Source: Rhizobium leguminosarum bv. viciae USDA 2370
GTDB taxonomy: Bacteria; Pseudomonadota; Alphaproteobacteria; Rhizobiales; Rhizobiaceae
Assembly (NCBI RefSeq): GCF_002008365.1
Contig: NZ_MRDL01000025.1
Span: 248,381-312,380 of the forward strand
DNA: 64,000 nt
Direction of reading: 5' to 3'
In this document: positions 8,069-17,921 of the stretch, one piece after another
How positions within the stretch are numbered: position 1 is the first letter of the stretch
How the letters are laid out: each line of letters starts with the position of its first letter
The notes under the pieces: model-generated
Database searches by the model: none
What the model saw: the letters and a program-made list of their open reading frames with translations, nothing else
Told to the model about the DNA's origin: nothing
Program-made: the position numbers and the translations under genes

Positions 8069-10104
8069 GTACACTCGATCCGGTCGCCGTATTCCGCACG
8101 GAAGCTGCCGAATGCCTCGAAGCGATCGAGGCCGGTCTTCTCGACCTGACCCACCAGCTCGACAACAAGGATCTGGTCGACGCCGTGTTCCGCGGGCTCC
8201 ACACGCTCAAGGGCTCCGGCGCGATGTTCGGTTTCGAGGCGCTCGCCGCCTTCACCCATCATTGCGAAACAGCCTTCGACCGCGTCCGCAAGGGCGAGGT
8301 CGCGGCGACCAGTGAACTCGTCGCCGCCGTTCTCGCCGCCCAGGACCATATGCGTGCCCTCGTCGACCAGCCGGATGCCGATCACGGCGATACCGGGAAT
8401 AAGCTTCTGGCGCAGCTGCAGGCTGCCGTCGGTGGCAAGCAAGCGGCGGCTGCAGCAGCGCCCGCCGCTGTTCCCCCGCCCGCGGCCGTGCTCGACGCAC
8501 CGGCGAAGATGAAGAACAGCTGGCGCATCCGCTTCAGCCTGCCCGCCAATTCGATGGCCAACGGCACCAACCCGCTCGGCCTGCTGGACGAGCTGCGCGA
8601 TCTCGGCGAATGCAGCGTGCGCGCCAACACCTCGGCCATTCCGGCCCTCGACGATCTGGTTCCGACGGAGCTCCATATTTCCTGGGACGTGACGCTGACC
8701 AGCGAGCAGGATCGTTCAGCGATCGACGACGTTTTCATCTTTGTGCTCGATGACATGGAACTCAGCGTCGAGGAGATCAGTGATACGGCAGCGGCAACCG
8801 CCGCTCCGGTCGAGGAAAGGGCTGCCCCTGTCCCCGTCGCCGCAACATCGACCGCCGTCCCGGAATTCCGTCCAGTCGAGGCGGTTCCCGCCAAGCGCGA
8901 GGCGCCCGCCGTCGTCAGCCAGGCAAAGGCGGCCGAGAATGTCCGCGTTCCGGCCGAACGTCTCGATGAGCTGATGGACCGCGTCGGCGAGCTCGTCATC
9001 GCGCAGTCGCGCCTCAGCCAGCTCGCCAGCGCCAGCACCGATATCGCGCTGCGTTCCGTTTCGGAAGAAATCGAACGCCTGTCCGGCGAATTGCGCGACA
9101 CGATGATGGTGCTGCGCATGGTGCCGGTCGCCACCCTCTTCTCCCGCTTCCGCCGCCTCGTCCACGATCTCGCCCGCGAGACCGGCAAGGTGATCGAGCT
9201 GGTGACGGAGGGCGAGAGCACCGAAGTCGACAAGACGGTCATCGAGCGTCTGGCCGATCCGCTGGTGCATCTGGTGCGCAACTCGATTGATCATGGCCTC
9301 GAAACGCCCGCCGAACGGCTTGCCTCCGGCAAGACCGAAGCCGGGACGGTGACGCTTTCGGCCCGCCAGGCCGGCGGCGAGGTGATCATCTCGATCAAGG
9401 ACGACGGCCGCGGCATCAATCGTGAACGGGTTCGCGCCAAGGCCGAATCCTCCGGCCTTATCCAGCCCGGCCAGCCGCTTTCCGACTCAGAGCTGCTGCA
9501 GCTGATCTTCGCCCCCGGCTTCTCGACGGCAGCAGCTATCACCAATCTGTCCGGCCGCGGCGTCGGCATGGACGTGGTCAAGAAGACGGTCGAAGCCCTC
9601 CGCGGCGCAATCGACATCGTCAGCATGCCGGGACAGGGTTCGGAAGTGTCGCTGCGCATCCCGCTGACGCTCGCCATCATCGACGGCCTGCTGGTGCGCG
9701 TCGGTTCCGGCCGCTACGTCATCCCACTTTCGGCGGTCGAGGAATGCCTCGAACTGTCGCTCGAGGAAGATCTCCGCTCGCGCGGCCGCAGCTTCATCTC
9801 GCTGCGCGACAGCCTGGTGCCGTTCCTGCGCCTGCGCGACCTCTTCCGCACCGGCACCAAGCCCGATGTGCATCAGAAGGTCGTCGTCATCTCGACCGGC
9901 ACGGAGCGCGTCGGCCTCGTCGTTGACCAGATCATCGGCGACCACCAGACGGTCATCAAGTCGATGTCGAAGCTGCACAATAACGTCGCGACCTTCTCGG
10001 GCGCCACCATTCTCGGCGACGGCAGCGTCGCTCTCATTCTCGACGTCGGGCACCTGGTTGCCGCGGGTCAACAACAGGAGGCGCAATTGCGTGTAGCAGG
10101 ATGA
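8065..10104 (+). CDS. cheA: CheA chemotaxis histidine kinase
   Basis: 679 residues with the full CheA layout. The Hpt domain has phospho-acceptor H46 in GLHTLKGSGAMFGF. An Ala/Pro linker (about 128-148) leads to a P2-like region, followed by a second Ala/Pro/Val linker. The dimerisation helix starts near 290 (VRVPAERLDELMDRVGELVIAQSRL). The ATPase domain has N box HLVRNSIDHG near 405, G1 DDGRGI near 447 and G2 GRGVGMDVV near 498, and a CheW-like domain runs from about 530 to 670. All kinase motifs are intact. It phosphorylates CheY and CheB in response to the receptors encoded downstream. It overlaps cheY and cheW by four bases each. Confidence 0.97.
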   Translation: MSTLDPVAVFRTEAAECLEAIEAGLLDLTHQLDNKDLVDAVFRGLHTLKGSGAMFGFEALAAFTHHCETAFDRVRKGEVAATSELVAAVLAAQDHMRALVDQPDADHGDTGNKLLAQLQAAVGGKQAAAAAAPAAVPPPAAVLDAPAKMKNSWRIRFSLPANSMANGTNPLGLLDELRDLGECSVRANTSAIPALDDLVPTELHISWDVTLTSEQDRSAIDDVFIFVLDDMELSVEEISDTAAATAAPVEERAAPVPVAATSTAVPEFRPVEAVPAKREAPAVVSQAKAAENVRVPAERLDELMDRVGELVIAQSRLSQLASASTDIALRSVSEEIERLSGELRDTMMVLRMVPVATLFSRFRRLVHDLARETGKVIELVTEGESTEVDKTVIERLADPLVHLVRNSIDHGLETPAERLASGKTEAGTVTLSARQAGGEVIISIKDDGRGINRERVRAKAESSGLIQPGQPLSDSELLQLIFAPGFSTAAAITNLSGRGVGMDVVKKTVEALRGAIDIVSMPGQGSEVSLRIPLTLAIIDGLLVRVGSGRYVIPLSAVEECLELSLEEDLRSRGRSFISLRDSLVPFLRLRDLFRTGTKPDVHQKVVVISTGTERVGLVVDQIIGDHQTVIKSMSKLHNNVATFSGATILGDGSVALILDVGHLVAAGQQQEAQLRVAG

Positions 10105-10613
10105 GCGCAACAGCAGCAACGGCCGAACGATTCGACAATCACTGGAGCTATGCCGAGGAAGTCGAGGTCCTGACCTTTGATCTCAATGGCGAAACCTTCG
10201 CACTTGAAGCGGTCATCGTCCAGGAGATCCTGGACCTGCTTCCTGAGACCGCGGTGCCGGGCAGCCAGCCCTTCGTCGCCAGCGTCATCAACTTTCGCGG
10301 CAAGGTCATTCCGCTCGCCGATCTGCGTCTCGCCTTCGGGATGGAAGCAGCAGAGGCGACGATCGACAGCCGCATCATCGTCATCGAGATCGATCTGCAG
10401 GGCGAGCAGACGCTCGTCGGCCTCAGAACCGACAAGGTGAACGAGGTGACGACGCTTGCAAAGTCCGCGAGCGAGGCACCGCCGAGCATCGGCATGCGCT
10501 GGCGCGCCGACTACATCAACTGCCTGGTGAAGAGGGGCGGAGAATTCATCATTCTCCCTAATCTGCAGGCGATTTTTTCATCGAGGCACGACGCGGCGGG
10601 AGCCGCTAATTGA
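10101..10613 (+). CDS. cheW: CheW coupling protein, first copy
   Basis: 170 residues with one CheW fold: EVLTFDLNGETFALEAVIVQEIL near the N-terminus, ASVINFRGKVIPLADLRLAFG in the middle, and GLRTDKVNEVTTL with the C-terminal IGMRWRADYINCLVKRGGEFIILPNLQAIF. CheW bridges receptors to CheA in the membrane array. The ATG overlaps the cheA stop. It is followed directly by three receptor genes and then a second cheW, so two adaptors could partition receptors within one array. Confidence 0.96.
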   Translation: MSATAATAERFDNHWSYAEEVEVLTFDLNGETFALEAVIVQEILDLLPETAVPGSQPFVASVINFRGKVIPLADLRLAFGMEAAEATIDSRIIVIEIDLQGEQTLVGLRTDKVNEVTTLAKSASEAPPSIGMRWRADYINCLVKRGGEFIILPNLQAIFSSRHDAAGAAN

Positions 10614-10646
10614 CGCTGGATGAATTCAACGAGGGGTTTGGGGACC

Positions 10647-12353
10647 ATGCGACTGACAATCAAGACGAAACTGGTGACCGCGTTCACCTTCATCATTGTA
10701 ATGCTCGTGGGCACTGCCGCCTACGGTGTCTTCAGCCTTGGATCGCTGAACGACACGATCGATAAGCTTCTCGCCGGCCCGGCAGCCCGCCTGGATTTCG
10801 CGCAGCAGATCAACATCGCTCAGCTCGAGGCGATCCGCCAGCAGAAGAACCTGCTCACCGCCCGCAGCGCAGACGAGACGGCCGGGGCAATCGCCAAGGG
10901 CAATCAGGCTCGCAAGGAATTCGCCGACGCCTTCAGCCAGGTGTTGGCGCTGGCAACGGAAGAAGGCAAGGCGCGTTGGGCCCGCATCGCCGAACTTTCC
11001 AAGACCTTCAATGGAGCCGACGATCAGATCCGCGAATATGTGAAGGCCGGCAATGCCGAAGGCGCAAATGCCATCTCCGTCACGACGGCGCGCGCCGCTG
11101 CCAACGACATCGACTCGACGCTCAGCGAGATCCTGGCACTTGAAAAGCAGCGCATGAAGGCTGCTGACGACGGCGCCGAAGCGCAATACACGACGACGCG
11201 CACAATGATGGTTGCGGTCGCCGCGGTCGCCCTGCTGATTGCTGCCTTTACCGCCTTCTGGATCGCCAGCACGATCAGCAAGGGCCTCAGCCGTGCCAAC
11301 ACCGTGGTTCGCGAAGTGTCGGAAGGCGATCTGACAAAGATGGCCGATATCACCAGCCATGACGAAATCGGCGAACTTCTAGGCAACGTCAACACGATGA
11401 TCGAACGCCTGCGCGGCGTCGTCGCCGACGCACTGTCGGCCGCCGAAAACGTCTCTTCCGGCAGCCAGCAGCTTTCGGCAAGCTCGGAACAGGTCTCGCA
11501 GGGTGCTACCGAACAGGCGGCGTCGGCCGAAGAGGCTTCCGCCTCGATGGAAGAGATGGCCGCCAACATCAAGCAGAACGCCGACAATGCGGCGCAGACC
11601 GAAAAAATCGCCCGCCAGTCGGCCAAGGATGCGGAAGCCAGCGGTGAAGCGGTGACGCGCGCCGTCGACGCTATGCGCACGATCGCCCAGAAGATCGGCA
11701 TCGTCCAGGAAATCGCCCGCCAGACCGATCTACTCGCCCTCAACGCCGCCGTCGAAGCGGCACGCGCCGGCGAGCACGGCAAGGGTTTTGCGGTCGTCGC
11801 TTCGGAGGTGCGCAAACTTGCCGAACGCAGCCAATCGGCTGCTGCCGAAATCAGCTCGATGTCGAGCGACACGGTCAAGGCTGCCGCCGATGCCGGCGAC
11901 ATGCTCGGCCGGCTGGTGCCCGACATCCGCAAGACTGCCGAACTGGTCTCCGAGATCAGCGCCGCCTGCCGCGAACAGGATATCGGCGCCTCGCAGATCA
12001 ATGAAGCGATCCAGCAGCTCGACAAGGTGACGCAGCAGAACGCCGGCGCCTCCGAGCAGATGTCGGCGACCTCCGAGGAACTCGCCTCCCAGGCCGAAGA
12101 GCTGCAGACGTCGATCGCCTTCTTCAAGGTCGATACGGCAGGCAGCGCGCGGTCCGGCGCCAACAAAGCGCAGCCAAAAGCTTCCGCCAAGGTGAAGGCC
12201 CCGGCCGCTGTCCGCAAGGCTGCCCCGCAGGCCCATAGCCAAGGCCGCGCCCAGACGATTTCGGCTCAGCAGCAGCGTCTCAAAGGCTTTGCTCTCGATA
12301 TGTCGATGGGTGGTCCGGATGCCAGCGATGACGATTTCAGGGAGAGCGCATAA
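10647..12353 (+). CDS. Methyl-accepting chemotaxis protein 1 (single HAMP)
   Basis: 568 residues: TM1 at about 8-30, a four-helix-bundle periplasmic sensor of about 155 residues, TM2 at about 188-208, one HAMP domain ([19 protein letters not shown]), then the signalling bundle with the canonical tip [24 protein letters not shown]. The ATG at 10647 is chosen because MRLTIKTKL matches the starts of the two paralogues downstream and a G-rich ribosome-binding site precedes it; an in-frame ATG at 10620 is also possible. The C-terminus ends FRESA rather than the NWETF tether for CheR. The first of three tandem paralogues sharing long identical DNA blocks. Confidence 0.95.
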   Translation: MRLTIKTKLVTAFTFIIVMLVGTAAYGVFSLGSLNDTIDKLLAGPAARLDFAQQINIAQLEAIRQQKNLLTARSADETAGAIAKGNQARKEFADAFSQVLALATEEGKARWARIAELSKTFNGADDQIREYVKAGNAEGANAISVTTARAAANDIDSTLSEILALEKQRMKAADDGAEAQYTTTRTMMVAVAAVALLIAAFTAFWIASTISKGLSRANTVVREVSEGDLTKMADITSHDEIGELLGNVNTMIERLRGVVADALSAAENVSSGSQQLSASSEQVSQGATEQAASAEEASASMEEMAANIKQNADNAAQTEKIARQSAKDAEASGEAVTRAVDAMRTIAQKIGIVQEIARQTDLLALNAAVEAARAGEHGKGFAVVASEVRKLAERSQSAAAEISSMSSDTVKAAADAGDMLGRLVPDIRKTAELVSEISAACREQDIGASQINEAIQQLDKVTQQNAGASEQMSATSEELASQAEELQTSIAFFKVDTAGSARSGANKAQPKASAKVKAPAAVRKAAPQAHSQGRAQTISAQQQRLKGFALDMSMGGPDASDDDFRESA

Positions 12354-12381
12354 GCGCTCCCCGGGGGAAGCGCTTATGCGC
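12346..12381 (+). terminator. Large intercistronic hairpin overlapping the stop codon of receptor 1
   Basis: Perfect 13-base arms GCGCATAAGCGCT (12346-12358) and AGCGCTTATGCGC (12369-12381) with an inner CCCC/GGGG. The TAA stop (12351-12353) lies in the left arm. No T tract follows, so it is more likely an mRNA-stabilising, processing or attenuating hairpin than a simple intrinsic terminator. A smaller relative follows receptor 2 at 14523-14543. Confidence 0.65.
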
Positions 12382-12600
12382 CTTCGCCTCAAACTGATCC
12401 CTCGGGCTGCTCCGGCGGCCCGAGACGGGAATGTCCCCCAACGCATGTAGGCGTTGGCGCTGCGATCGATAGATGTCCGGCTGCCGGGAAGTGAATGTAG
12501 TCGCTTTCCCCCTTTTCAGACACATCACTTTCAAGTTCGACGTCCCGCCGATGGGACGCGTTTCTATCCATTCGTTTTGACCGCATAGAGGGGGTACCAC

Positions 12601-14523
12601 ATGCGTTTCACCATCAAGCTCAAGCTGGGGCTTGCCTTCGGCATCATGACATTGCTGTTGATTGGCATCGCCATCTACGGAAGCATGAGCCTCGGCACCT
12701 TGAATGACGCCAGCGGCAAGATGATCGACGGGCCGATGCGCCGCCTGGAACTGGCACTGACCGCCAATGTCGCCGAAGTCAACGCCATACGCGCTCAGAA
12801 GAACGCACTGCTTTCCACGGATCCCGACAGCGCTGCCGGTTTCTACAAGGAGGCCGACCAGAACTTGCAGGCCATGTTTGAGGCCGTCGATGCCGGCCAC
12901 GCCATCGCTTCGCCGGAAGGAAAACCCTATTGGGAAAAGCTGCAGACGATCGGCGCGAAATTCCGCGACAGATCCGCCGAGCTGCAGCAGCTTGACGCCA
13001 GGGGCGATCAAGCCGGCGCGCTGGCGCTGTCGCTCGGCGACCTGCGCACGATGACCAACGACATGGGTGACGCGATTGCCGCACTCATCGAGATCCAGCG
13101 CAAGGGCATGAAGACGACCGATCAGGCGAACACCGATCTTTATAACTCGACCAAGCTGATCCTCAGCACTGCTTCCGGCATCGCCGTGCTTGTGGCGCTC
13201 GGTGCAGCATTGTGGATCATGCTCGGAATCAACAACGGCCTGAGGAAAATCACGACCGTCGCAAATGCCGTCGCAATCGGTGACCTTAACCAGACGGTCG
13301 ATGTCAAGACCAATGACGAGATCAAGGACCTCATCAACACGGTCAACAGCATGACTGCCAATCTGCGCACCACGGCAGCTCTTGCCGATCAGATTGCCAT
13401 GGGCGACCTCAGCACAGATGCCAAGCCGCTCTCGGATAAGGATACGCTCGGCATCGCGATGCAGAGCATGATCTCCAACCTGCGGACCACCGCCGGCATC
13501 GCCGATCAGATCGCAAACGGCGACCTGACGGTGTCTCCAAAGCCGCTCTCCGACAAGGATGCGCTGGGCCTCGCGCTCGAACAGATGGTCGAGCGCCTGC
13601 GCGGCGTCGTGGCCGATGCGATCTCTGCCGCCGAGAACGTCTCCTCCGGCAGCCAGGAACTTTCGGCAAGCTCGGAGCAGGTGTCGCAGGGCGCCACCGA
13701 ACAGGCGGCTTCGGCCGAAGAGGCTTCCGCCTCGATGGAAGAGATGGCCGCCAACATCAAGCAGAACGCCGACAACGCTGCCCAGACCGAAAAGATCGCC
13801 CGCCAGTCGGCCAAGGATGCGGAAGCCAGCGGCGAGGCGGTTTCCCGCGCTGTCGACGCCATGCGCACGATCGCCCAGAAGATCGGCATCGTCCAGGAAA
13901 TCGCCCGCCAGACCGATCTGTTGGCGCTCAACGCCGCCGTCGAAGCTGCTCGTGCGGGTGAACACGGCAAGGGGTTTGCGGTCGTCGCATCTGAAGTGCG
14001 CAAACTTGCCGAACGCAGCCAGTCGGCTGCTGCCGAAATCAGCTCTATGTCGGGCGATACGGTCAAGGCCGCCCAGGATGCAGGCGACATGCTCGGCCGG
14101 CTGGTGCCCGACATTCGCAAAACGGCGGAACTGGTCTCCGAGATCAGTGCCGCCTGCCGCGAACAGGATATCGGTGCTGCCCAGATCAACGAGGCGATCC
14201 AGCAGCTCGACAAGGTGACGCAGCAGAATGCCGGCGCCTCCGAGCAGATGTCGGCGACCTCCGAGGAACTCGCCTCCCAGGCCGAAGAGCTGCAGACGTC
14301 GATCGCCTTCTTCAAGGTCGATATGGCGGGTGGGCGCCGCGAGCGCGCGCCGGCTGTAAAACTCACCGCCCGCAGCCGGGCCTCGGCCGCACCGCGCAAA
14401 CCGGTCAGTAAGGCGCCGGCCAATACGATCGCTGGTCAGCAGGCCCGCGTGAAGGGGTTTGCCCTCGACATGTCGATGGGCGGTCCCGATACGGCCGATG
14501 ACGAGTTTAGGGAGAGCGCATAG
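12601..14523 (+). CDS. Methyl-accepting chemotaxis protein 2 (three HAMP-like units)
   Basis: 640 residues with TM1 (about 8-28), a four-helix-bundle sensor, and TM2 (about 181-203). A canonical HAMP ([21 protein letters not shown]) is then followed by two further repeats of about 39 residues, each starting NLRTTA.(L/I)ADQIA.GDL and ending before the signalling bundle. The tip [24 protein letters not shown] is intact, and the C-terminus ends FRESA. Compared with receptor 3 it has one extra 38-residue unit. A GAGGGGGT ribosome-binding site precedes the ATG. Confidence 0.95.
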   Translation: MRFTIKLKLGLAFGIMTLLLIGIAIYGSMSLGTLNDASGKMIDGPMRRLELALTANVAEVNAIRAQKNALLSTDPDSAAGFYKEADQNLQAMFEAVDAGHAIASPEGKPYWEKLQTIGAKFRDRSAELQQLDARGDQAGALALSLGDLRTMTNDMGDAIAALIEIQRKGMKTTDQANTDLYNSTKLILSTASGIAVLVALGAALWIMLGINNGLRKITTVANAVAIGDLNQTVDVKTNDEIKDLINTVNSMTANLRTTAALADQIAMGDLSTDAKPLSDKDTLGIAMQSMISNLRTTAGIADQIANGDLTVSPKPLSDKDALGLALEQMVERLRGVVADAISAAENVSSGSQELSASSEQVSQGATEQAASAEEASASMEEMAANIKQNADNAAQTEKIARQSAKDAEASGEAVSRAVDAMRTIAQKIGIVQEIARQTDLLALNAAVEAARAGEHGKGFAVVASEVRKLAERSQSAAAEISSMSGDTVKAAQDAGDMLGRLVPDIRKTAELVSEISAACREQDIGAAQINEAIQQLDKVTQQNAGASEQMSATSEELASQAEELQTSIAFFKVDMAGGRRERAPAVKLTARSRASAAPRKPVSKAPANTIAGQQARVKGFALDMSMGGPDTADDEFRESA

Positions 14524-14543
14524 CGCTCCCCTGGGGAAAGCGC
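14523..14543 (+). other. Hairpin after receptor 2 stop codon
   Basis: GCGCTCCCC (14523-14531) can pair with GGGG..AGCGC (14533-14543, two-base bulge). It resembles the larger hairpin after receptor 1 (12346-12381) and was probably copied with the gene. No T tract follows. Confidence 0.5.
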
Positions 14544-14685
14544 ATGACCGCTCCCCGTTCGCAATTGTCGTGGGCCAATCAGGATGGCCCGCGACGCACG
14601 CTTCGCCTACCGGAATGTCTTTGCTGCATGATGCCGCGCCCCCTGGTCCACATTTATTGCTTCGCTCTCGGAGAGGTATATTGAG

Positions 14686-16494
14686 ATGCGTATTACGATT
14701 AAACTTAAGCTCGCAGCCGCATTTGGCTTTGTCATATTGTTGCTGGTGGGCAGCGCGGTCTATGGAATCATCAGCCTCAGTTCCCTGAACGATGCTGTCG
14801 GCAACCTTATTTCGGGTCCGGCAAAGAGGCTGGAACTGGCTCTAGAGGCAAAGACTGCGGAGCTTAATGCTGTTCGCTGGCAGAAGAATGCCCTTCTGGA
14901 AATGGATCCGGAAGTAGCCAGGAAGGACTACCAGAATTCGGCGAAGAGCCTGGATGAAATGGTAGTTTTCGCCACGGGCGGCCAACAGCTCGCAACTGCC
15001 GAGGGCAAGCCCACCTGGGACAGGCTGGTCGAGTTGGCCAAACGCTTCAGTGAGGGCTCCAACAAAGTCGCCTCTATCCAGGAAAGTGGCGACAGGGCAG
15101 CGGCAGCGGCGCTTTCGTCCGGAGAGGTTCGCGCTCTCGTCATGGAACTCGAAGATGTTTTCGAGACGCTCGTCACGCTTCAGCAGAAGTCGATGACGCA
15201 AGCCGATAACGATACAGACATTCTTTATAGTTCGACGAAAAACATGCTGATCAGCATCGCTATCGGGGCTTCCGTCATCGCGTTCGCTGCTGCGCTGTGG
15301 ATCGCGCTCGGTGTCAACAGCGGCCTGCGCAAGATCATGAACGTTGCCAGCGCCGTCGCCATCGGTGACCTGAACCAGAAGATCGAGATCAAGAGCAACG
15401 ACGAGATCAAGGATCTGGTCAACACGATCAACGTCATGACGGACAATCTTCGCAGCACTGCTGAGATCGCCAACCAGATCGCGAACGGCGACCTGACGGT
15501 GTCTCCGAAGCCGCTTTCGGAGAAGGACACGCTCGGCATTGCCCTCGAACAGATGGTTGAGCGCCTGCGTGGCGTCGTCTCCGATGCGGCTGCTGCCGCA
15601 GAAAATGTCTCGGCGGGCAGCCAGGAACTGTCCTCGAGCTCCGAGCAGGTGTCGCAGGGCGCCACAGAACAGGCGGCTTCGGCCGAAGAGGCTTCCGCCT
15701 CGATGGAAGAGATGGCCGCCAACATCAAGCAGAATGCCGATAACGCCGCCCAGACCGAGAAGATTGCCCGTCAGTCGGCCAAGGACGCGGAAGCCAGTGG
15801 TGACGCGGTGACGCGCGCCGTACAGGCGATGCGGACCATTGCCGAGAAGATCGGCATCGTCCAGGAAATCGCCCGCCAGACCGATCTGTTGGCGCTCAAT
15901 GCTGCCGTCGAAGCGGCGCGCGCCGGAGAGCACGGCAAGGGGTTTGCGGTCGTCGCCTCGGAAGTGCGCAAGCTTGCCGAACGCAGCCAGTCGGCTGCTG
16001 CCGAAATCAGCTCTATGTCGGGCGATACGGTGAAGGCCGCTCAGGAAGCCGGCGACATGCTCGGCCGGCTGGTGCCCGACATCCGCAAGACGGCGGAACT
16101 GGTCTCCGAGATCAGCGCCGCATGCCGCGAACAGGATGTCGGCGCCTCGCAGATCAACGAGGCGATCCAGCAGCTCGACAAGGTGACGCAGCAGAATGCC
16201 GGTGCTTCCGAGCAGATGTCGGCGACCTCGGAAGAGCTCGCGACCCAAGCGGAAGAGCTGCAGGCTTCGATTGCCTTCTTCAAGGTCGATACAGCAAGCA
16301 ATCGCCAGTCCCGCACGCCGGCCGCCAAGGTCACGGTCCGCAGTCCGGCACAGGCCGCCGGTCGCAAGCCCAGCACCAGGAAGCCGGCTGCCAACAGCGT
16401 TGCCGGCCAGCAGGCGCGGGTAAAAGGCTTCGCTCTCGATCTCTCCATGGGCGGTCCCGACGATGGGGACGCCGAATTCAAGGAAAGCGCATGA
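14686..16494 (+). CDS. Methyl-accepting chemotaxis protein 3 (two HAMP-like units)
   Basis: 602 residues: TM1 about 8-28, four-helix-bundle sensor, TM2 about 183-205, HAMP ([20 protein letters not shown]), one additional HAMP-like unit ([19 protein letters not shown]), then the signalling bundle with the canonical tip. The sensor region is the most diverged part relative to receptors 1 and 2, so the three probably sense different cues through a common output. It ends FKESA. The TGA overlaps the ATG of the second cheW (ATGA at 16491), unlike receptors 1 and 2, which are followed by hairpins and long spacers. GAGAGG lies nine bases before the start. Confidence 0.95.
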   Translation: MRITIKLKLAAAFGFVILLLVGSAVYGIISLSSLNDAVGNLISGPAKRLELALEAKTAELNAVRWQKNALLEMDPEVARKDYQNSAKSLDEMVVFATGGQQLATAEGKPTWDRLVELAKRFSEGSNKVASIQESGDRAAAAALSSGEVRALVMELEDVFETLVTLQQKSMTQADNDTDILYSSTKNMLISIAIGASVIAFAAALWIALGVNSGLRKIMNVASAVAIGDLNQKIEIKSNDEIKDLVNTINVMTDNLRSTAEIANQIANGDLTVSPKPLSEKDTLGIALEQMVERLRGVVSDAAAAAENVSAGSQELSSSSEQVSQGATEQAASAEEASASMEEMAANIKQNADNAAQTEKIARQSAKDAEASGDAVTRAVQAMRTIAEKIGIVQEIARQTDLLALNAAVEAARAGEHGKGFAVVASEVRKLAERSQSAAAEISSMSGDTVKAAQEAGDMLGRLVPDIRKTAELVSEISAACREQDVGASQINEAIQQLDKVTQQNAGASEQMSATSEELATQAEELQASIAFFKVDTASNRQSRTPAAKVTVRSPAQAAGRKPSTRKPAANSVAGQQARVKGFALDLSMGGPDDGDAEFKESA

Positions 16495-16973
16495 TCATGG
16501 CCACGACATCCCTGGAAGCGCAATTCGTGACCTTCAGCCTCGGCGAGGAGATTTTCGCCGTGCCGGTTGAGGTCGTACGGGAAATCCTTGACTATGCGGA
16601 AGCTTTCAAGATTCCGAATGGTCCAGACTATCTGCTCGGCCTGCGCGACGTGCGCGGGCAGGGCGTGCCGACGATCGATCTTCGATTGAAGCTCGGCATG
16701 ACGAAGACCGTGCCGACGCCGCATACGCGCGTGCTCGTCCTCGACGTGCCGATGGAAAGCCGGCTCCTGACCCTCGGCCTCGTCGCCGACCGCGTCTTCG
16801 AGGTCACGCCGTTCCGGCGCGAGCAGATCGAGGCGGCGCCTGACATCGGCGTGCGCTGGCGCTCGGACTATATCGCCGGCGTCGTTCGCCGTGAAAACGG
16901 CTTCGTCGTCATCATCGATCTTGCACGGTTGCTGTCGCGCGAGGACGCCTCGGCACTGCAATCGGCGGCCTGA
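16491..16973 (+). CDS. cheW: CheW coupling protein, second copy
   Basis: 160 residues with a complete CheW fold: [59 protein letters not shown] and [30 protein letters not shown]. It is clearly diverged from the first cheW (10101-10613), so it is an ancient second adaptor, not a recent copy. It overlaps receptor 3 by ATGA and is followed after 30 bases by cheR. An in-frame ATG two codons later (16497) is an alternative start. Confidence 0.95.
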   Translation: MIMATTSLEAQFVTFSLGEEIFAVPVEVVREILDYAEAFKIPNGPDYLLGLRDVRGQGVPTIDLRLKLGMTKTVPTPHTRVLVLDVPMESRLLTLGLVADRVFEVTPFRREQIEAAPDIGVRWRSDYIAGVVRRENGFVVIIDLARLLSREDASALQSAA

Positions 16974-17003
16974 CCCGCGCATCAACTCGGAGTACTGCGT
17001 TCT

Positions 17004-17861
17004 ATGAGTATGGCAGCAGCGGTGGAAACCCAATTGCCGGGCGACCGGATCAGCAAGCGCAATTTCGACAAGCTTGCCCGGTTCATCTACGATTACAGCG
17101 GCATCAAGATGCCGCCGACCAAGCTGACGATGCTCGAAGGGCGGCTGAGGCGCCGCCTTCGCGCAACCAACCATGCCACCTTCGACGATTATTGCGACTT
17201 CCTGTTCAATCACGACGGGCTCGACCAGGAAACCGTCTACCTGATCGACGTGGTGACGACGAATAAGACCGACTTCTTCCGCGAAGCCAAGCATTTCGAC
17301 TATCTGCAGACGGTAGCGCTGCCAACGATCGCCAATAGCGGCGTTCGGACCATCCGCACCTGGAGCTCTGCCTGCTCGACGGGAGCCGAGCCCTACACGA
17401 TGGCGATGGTGCTGGCGGAATTCACCGAAGGCCGCAACGACGTCTCCTACAGCGTTCTGGCCACCGACCTTTCCACCGACGTGCTGCAGACGGCGCGCCG
17501 CGGCATCTACCCGGAAGACCTCGTCGCGCCCGTGCCGCGCGATCTACAGCGCAAATACGTGCTGACGGCCAAGCAATCGGATCGGCGGGAGGTGCGCATC
17601 ACGCCGAAACTGCGCAGCAAGATTGGTTTTGCCCGCATGAACCTGATGGACGAGAAATACCAGATCGGCGAGGCGATGAACGTCATCTTCTGCCGCAACG
17701 TGCTAATCTACTTCGACAAGCAGACTCAGGCCGGCGTGCTCAACCGCCTCTGTGATTGCCTGGCGAAGGGCGGCTACATGTTCATCGGCCATTCTGAATC
17801 GATCACCGGCTTCGATCTGCCGTTGAAGCAGGTCTCGAATACGGTATTTCAGCGTATCTAA
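17004..17861 (+). CDS. cheR: CheR chemotaxis methyltransferase
   Basis: 285 residues. The N-terminal all-helical CheR domain (FDKLARFIYDYSGIKMPPTKLTMLEGRLRRRL) is followed by the SAM-binding fold with WSSACSTGAEPYTMAM near 125-140, the ATDLSTDVLQTARRG motif, and NVIFCRNVLIYFD near 230. It methylates receptor glutamates from S-adenosylmethionine. There is no TPR or extra domain. A family B palindromic repeat begins two bases after its stop and separates it from cheB. Confidence 0.97.
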   Translation: MSMAAAVETQLPGDRISKRNFDKLARFIYDYSGIKMPPTKLTMLEGRLRRRLRATNHATFDDYCDFLFNHDGLDQETVYLIDVVTTNKTDFFREAKHFDYLQTVALPTIANSGVRTIRTWSSACSTGAEPYTMAMVLAEFTEGRNDVSYSVLATDLSTDVLQTARRGIYPEDLVAPVPRDLQRKYVLTAKQSDRREVRITPKLRSKIGFARMNLMDEKYQIGEAMNVIFCRNVLIYFDKQTQAGVLNRLCDCLAKGGYMFIGHSESITGFDLPLKQVSNTVFQRI

Positions 17862-17863
17862 GC

Positions 17864-17908
17864 GCATGGCGTCATCCCAAAACCGCTGCGCACTTCTGGA
17901 CGGCATGC
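17864..17908. repeat. Family B palindromic repeat between cheR and cheB
   Basis: Arms GCATGGCGTC (17864-17873) and GACGGCATGC (17899-17908), one mismatch, enclose the family core AAAACCGCTGCGCACTT. It starts immediately behind the cheR stop and ends just before the cheB ribosome-binding site. Confidence 0.8.
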
Positions 17909-17921
17909 ATTAGGGGCATTC

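Noticed and set aside
10647..16494. Receptor triplication as an assembly artefact
   Set aside because: The sensor domains and intergenic spacers clearly differ, and only parts of the signalling domains are identical.
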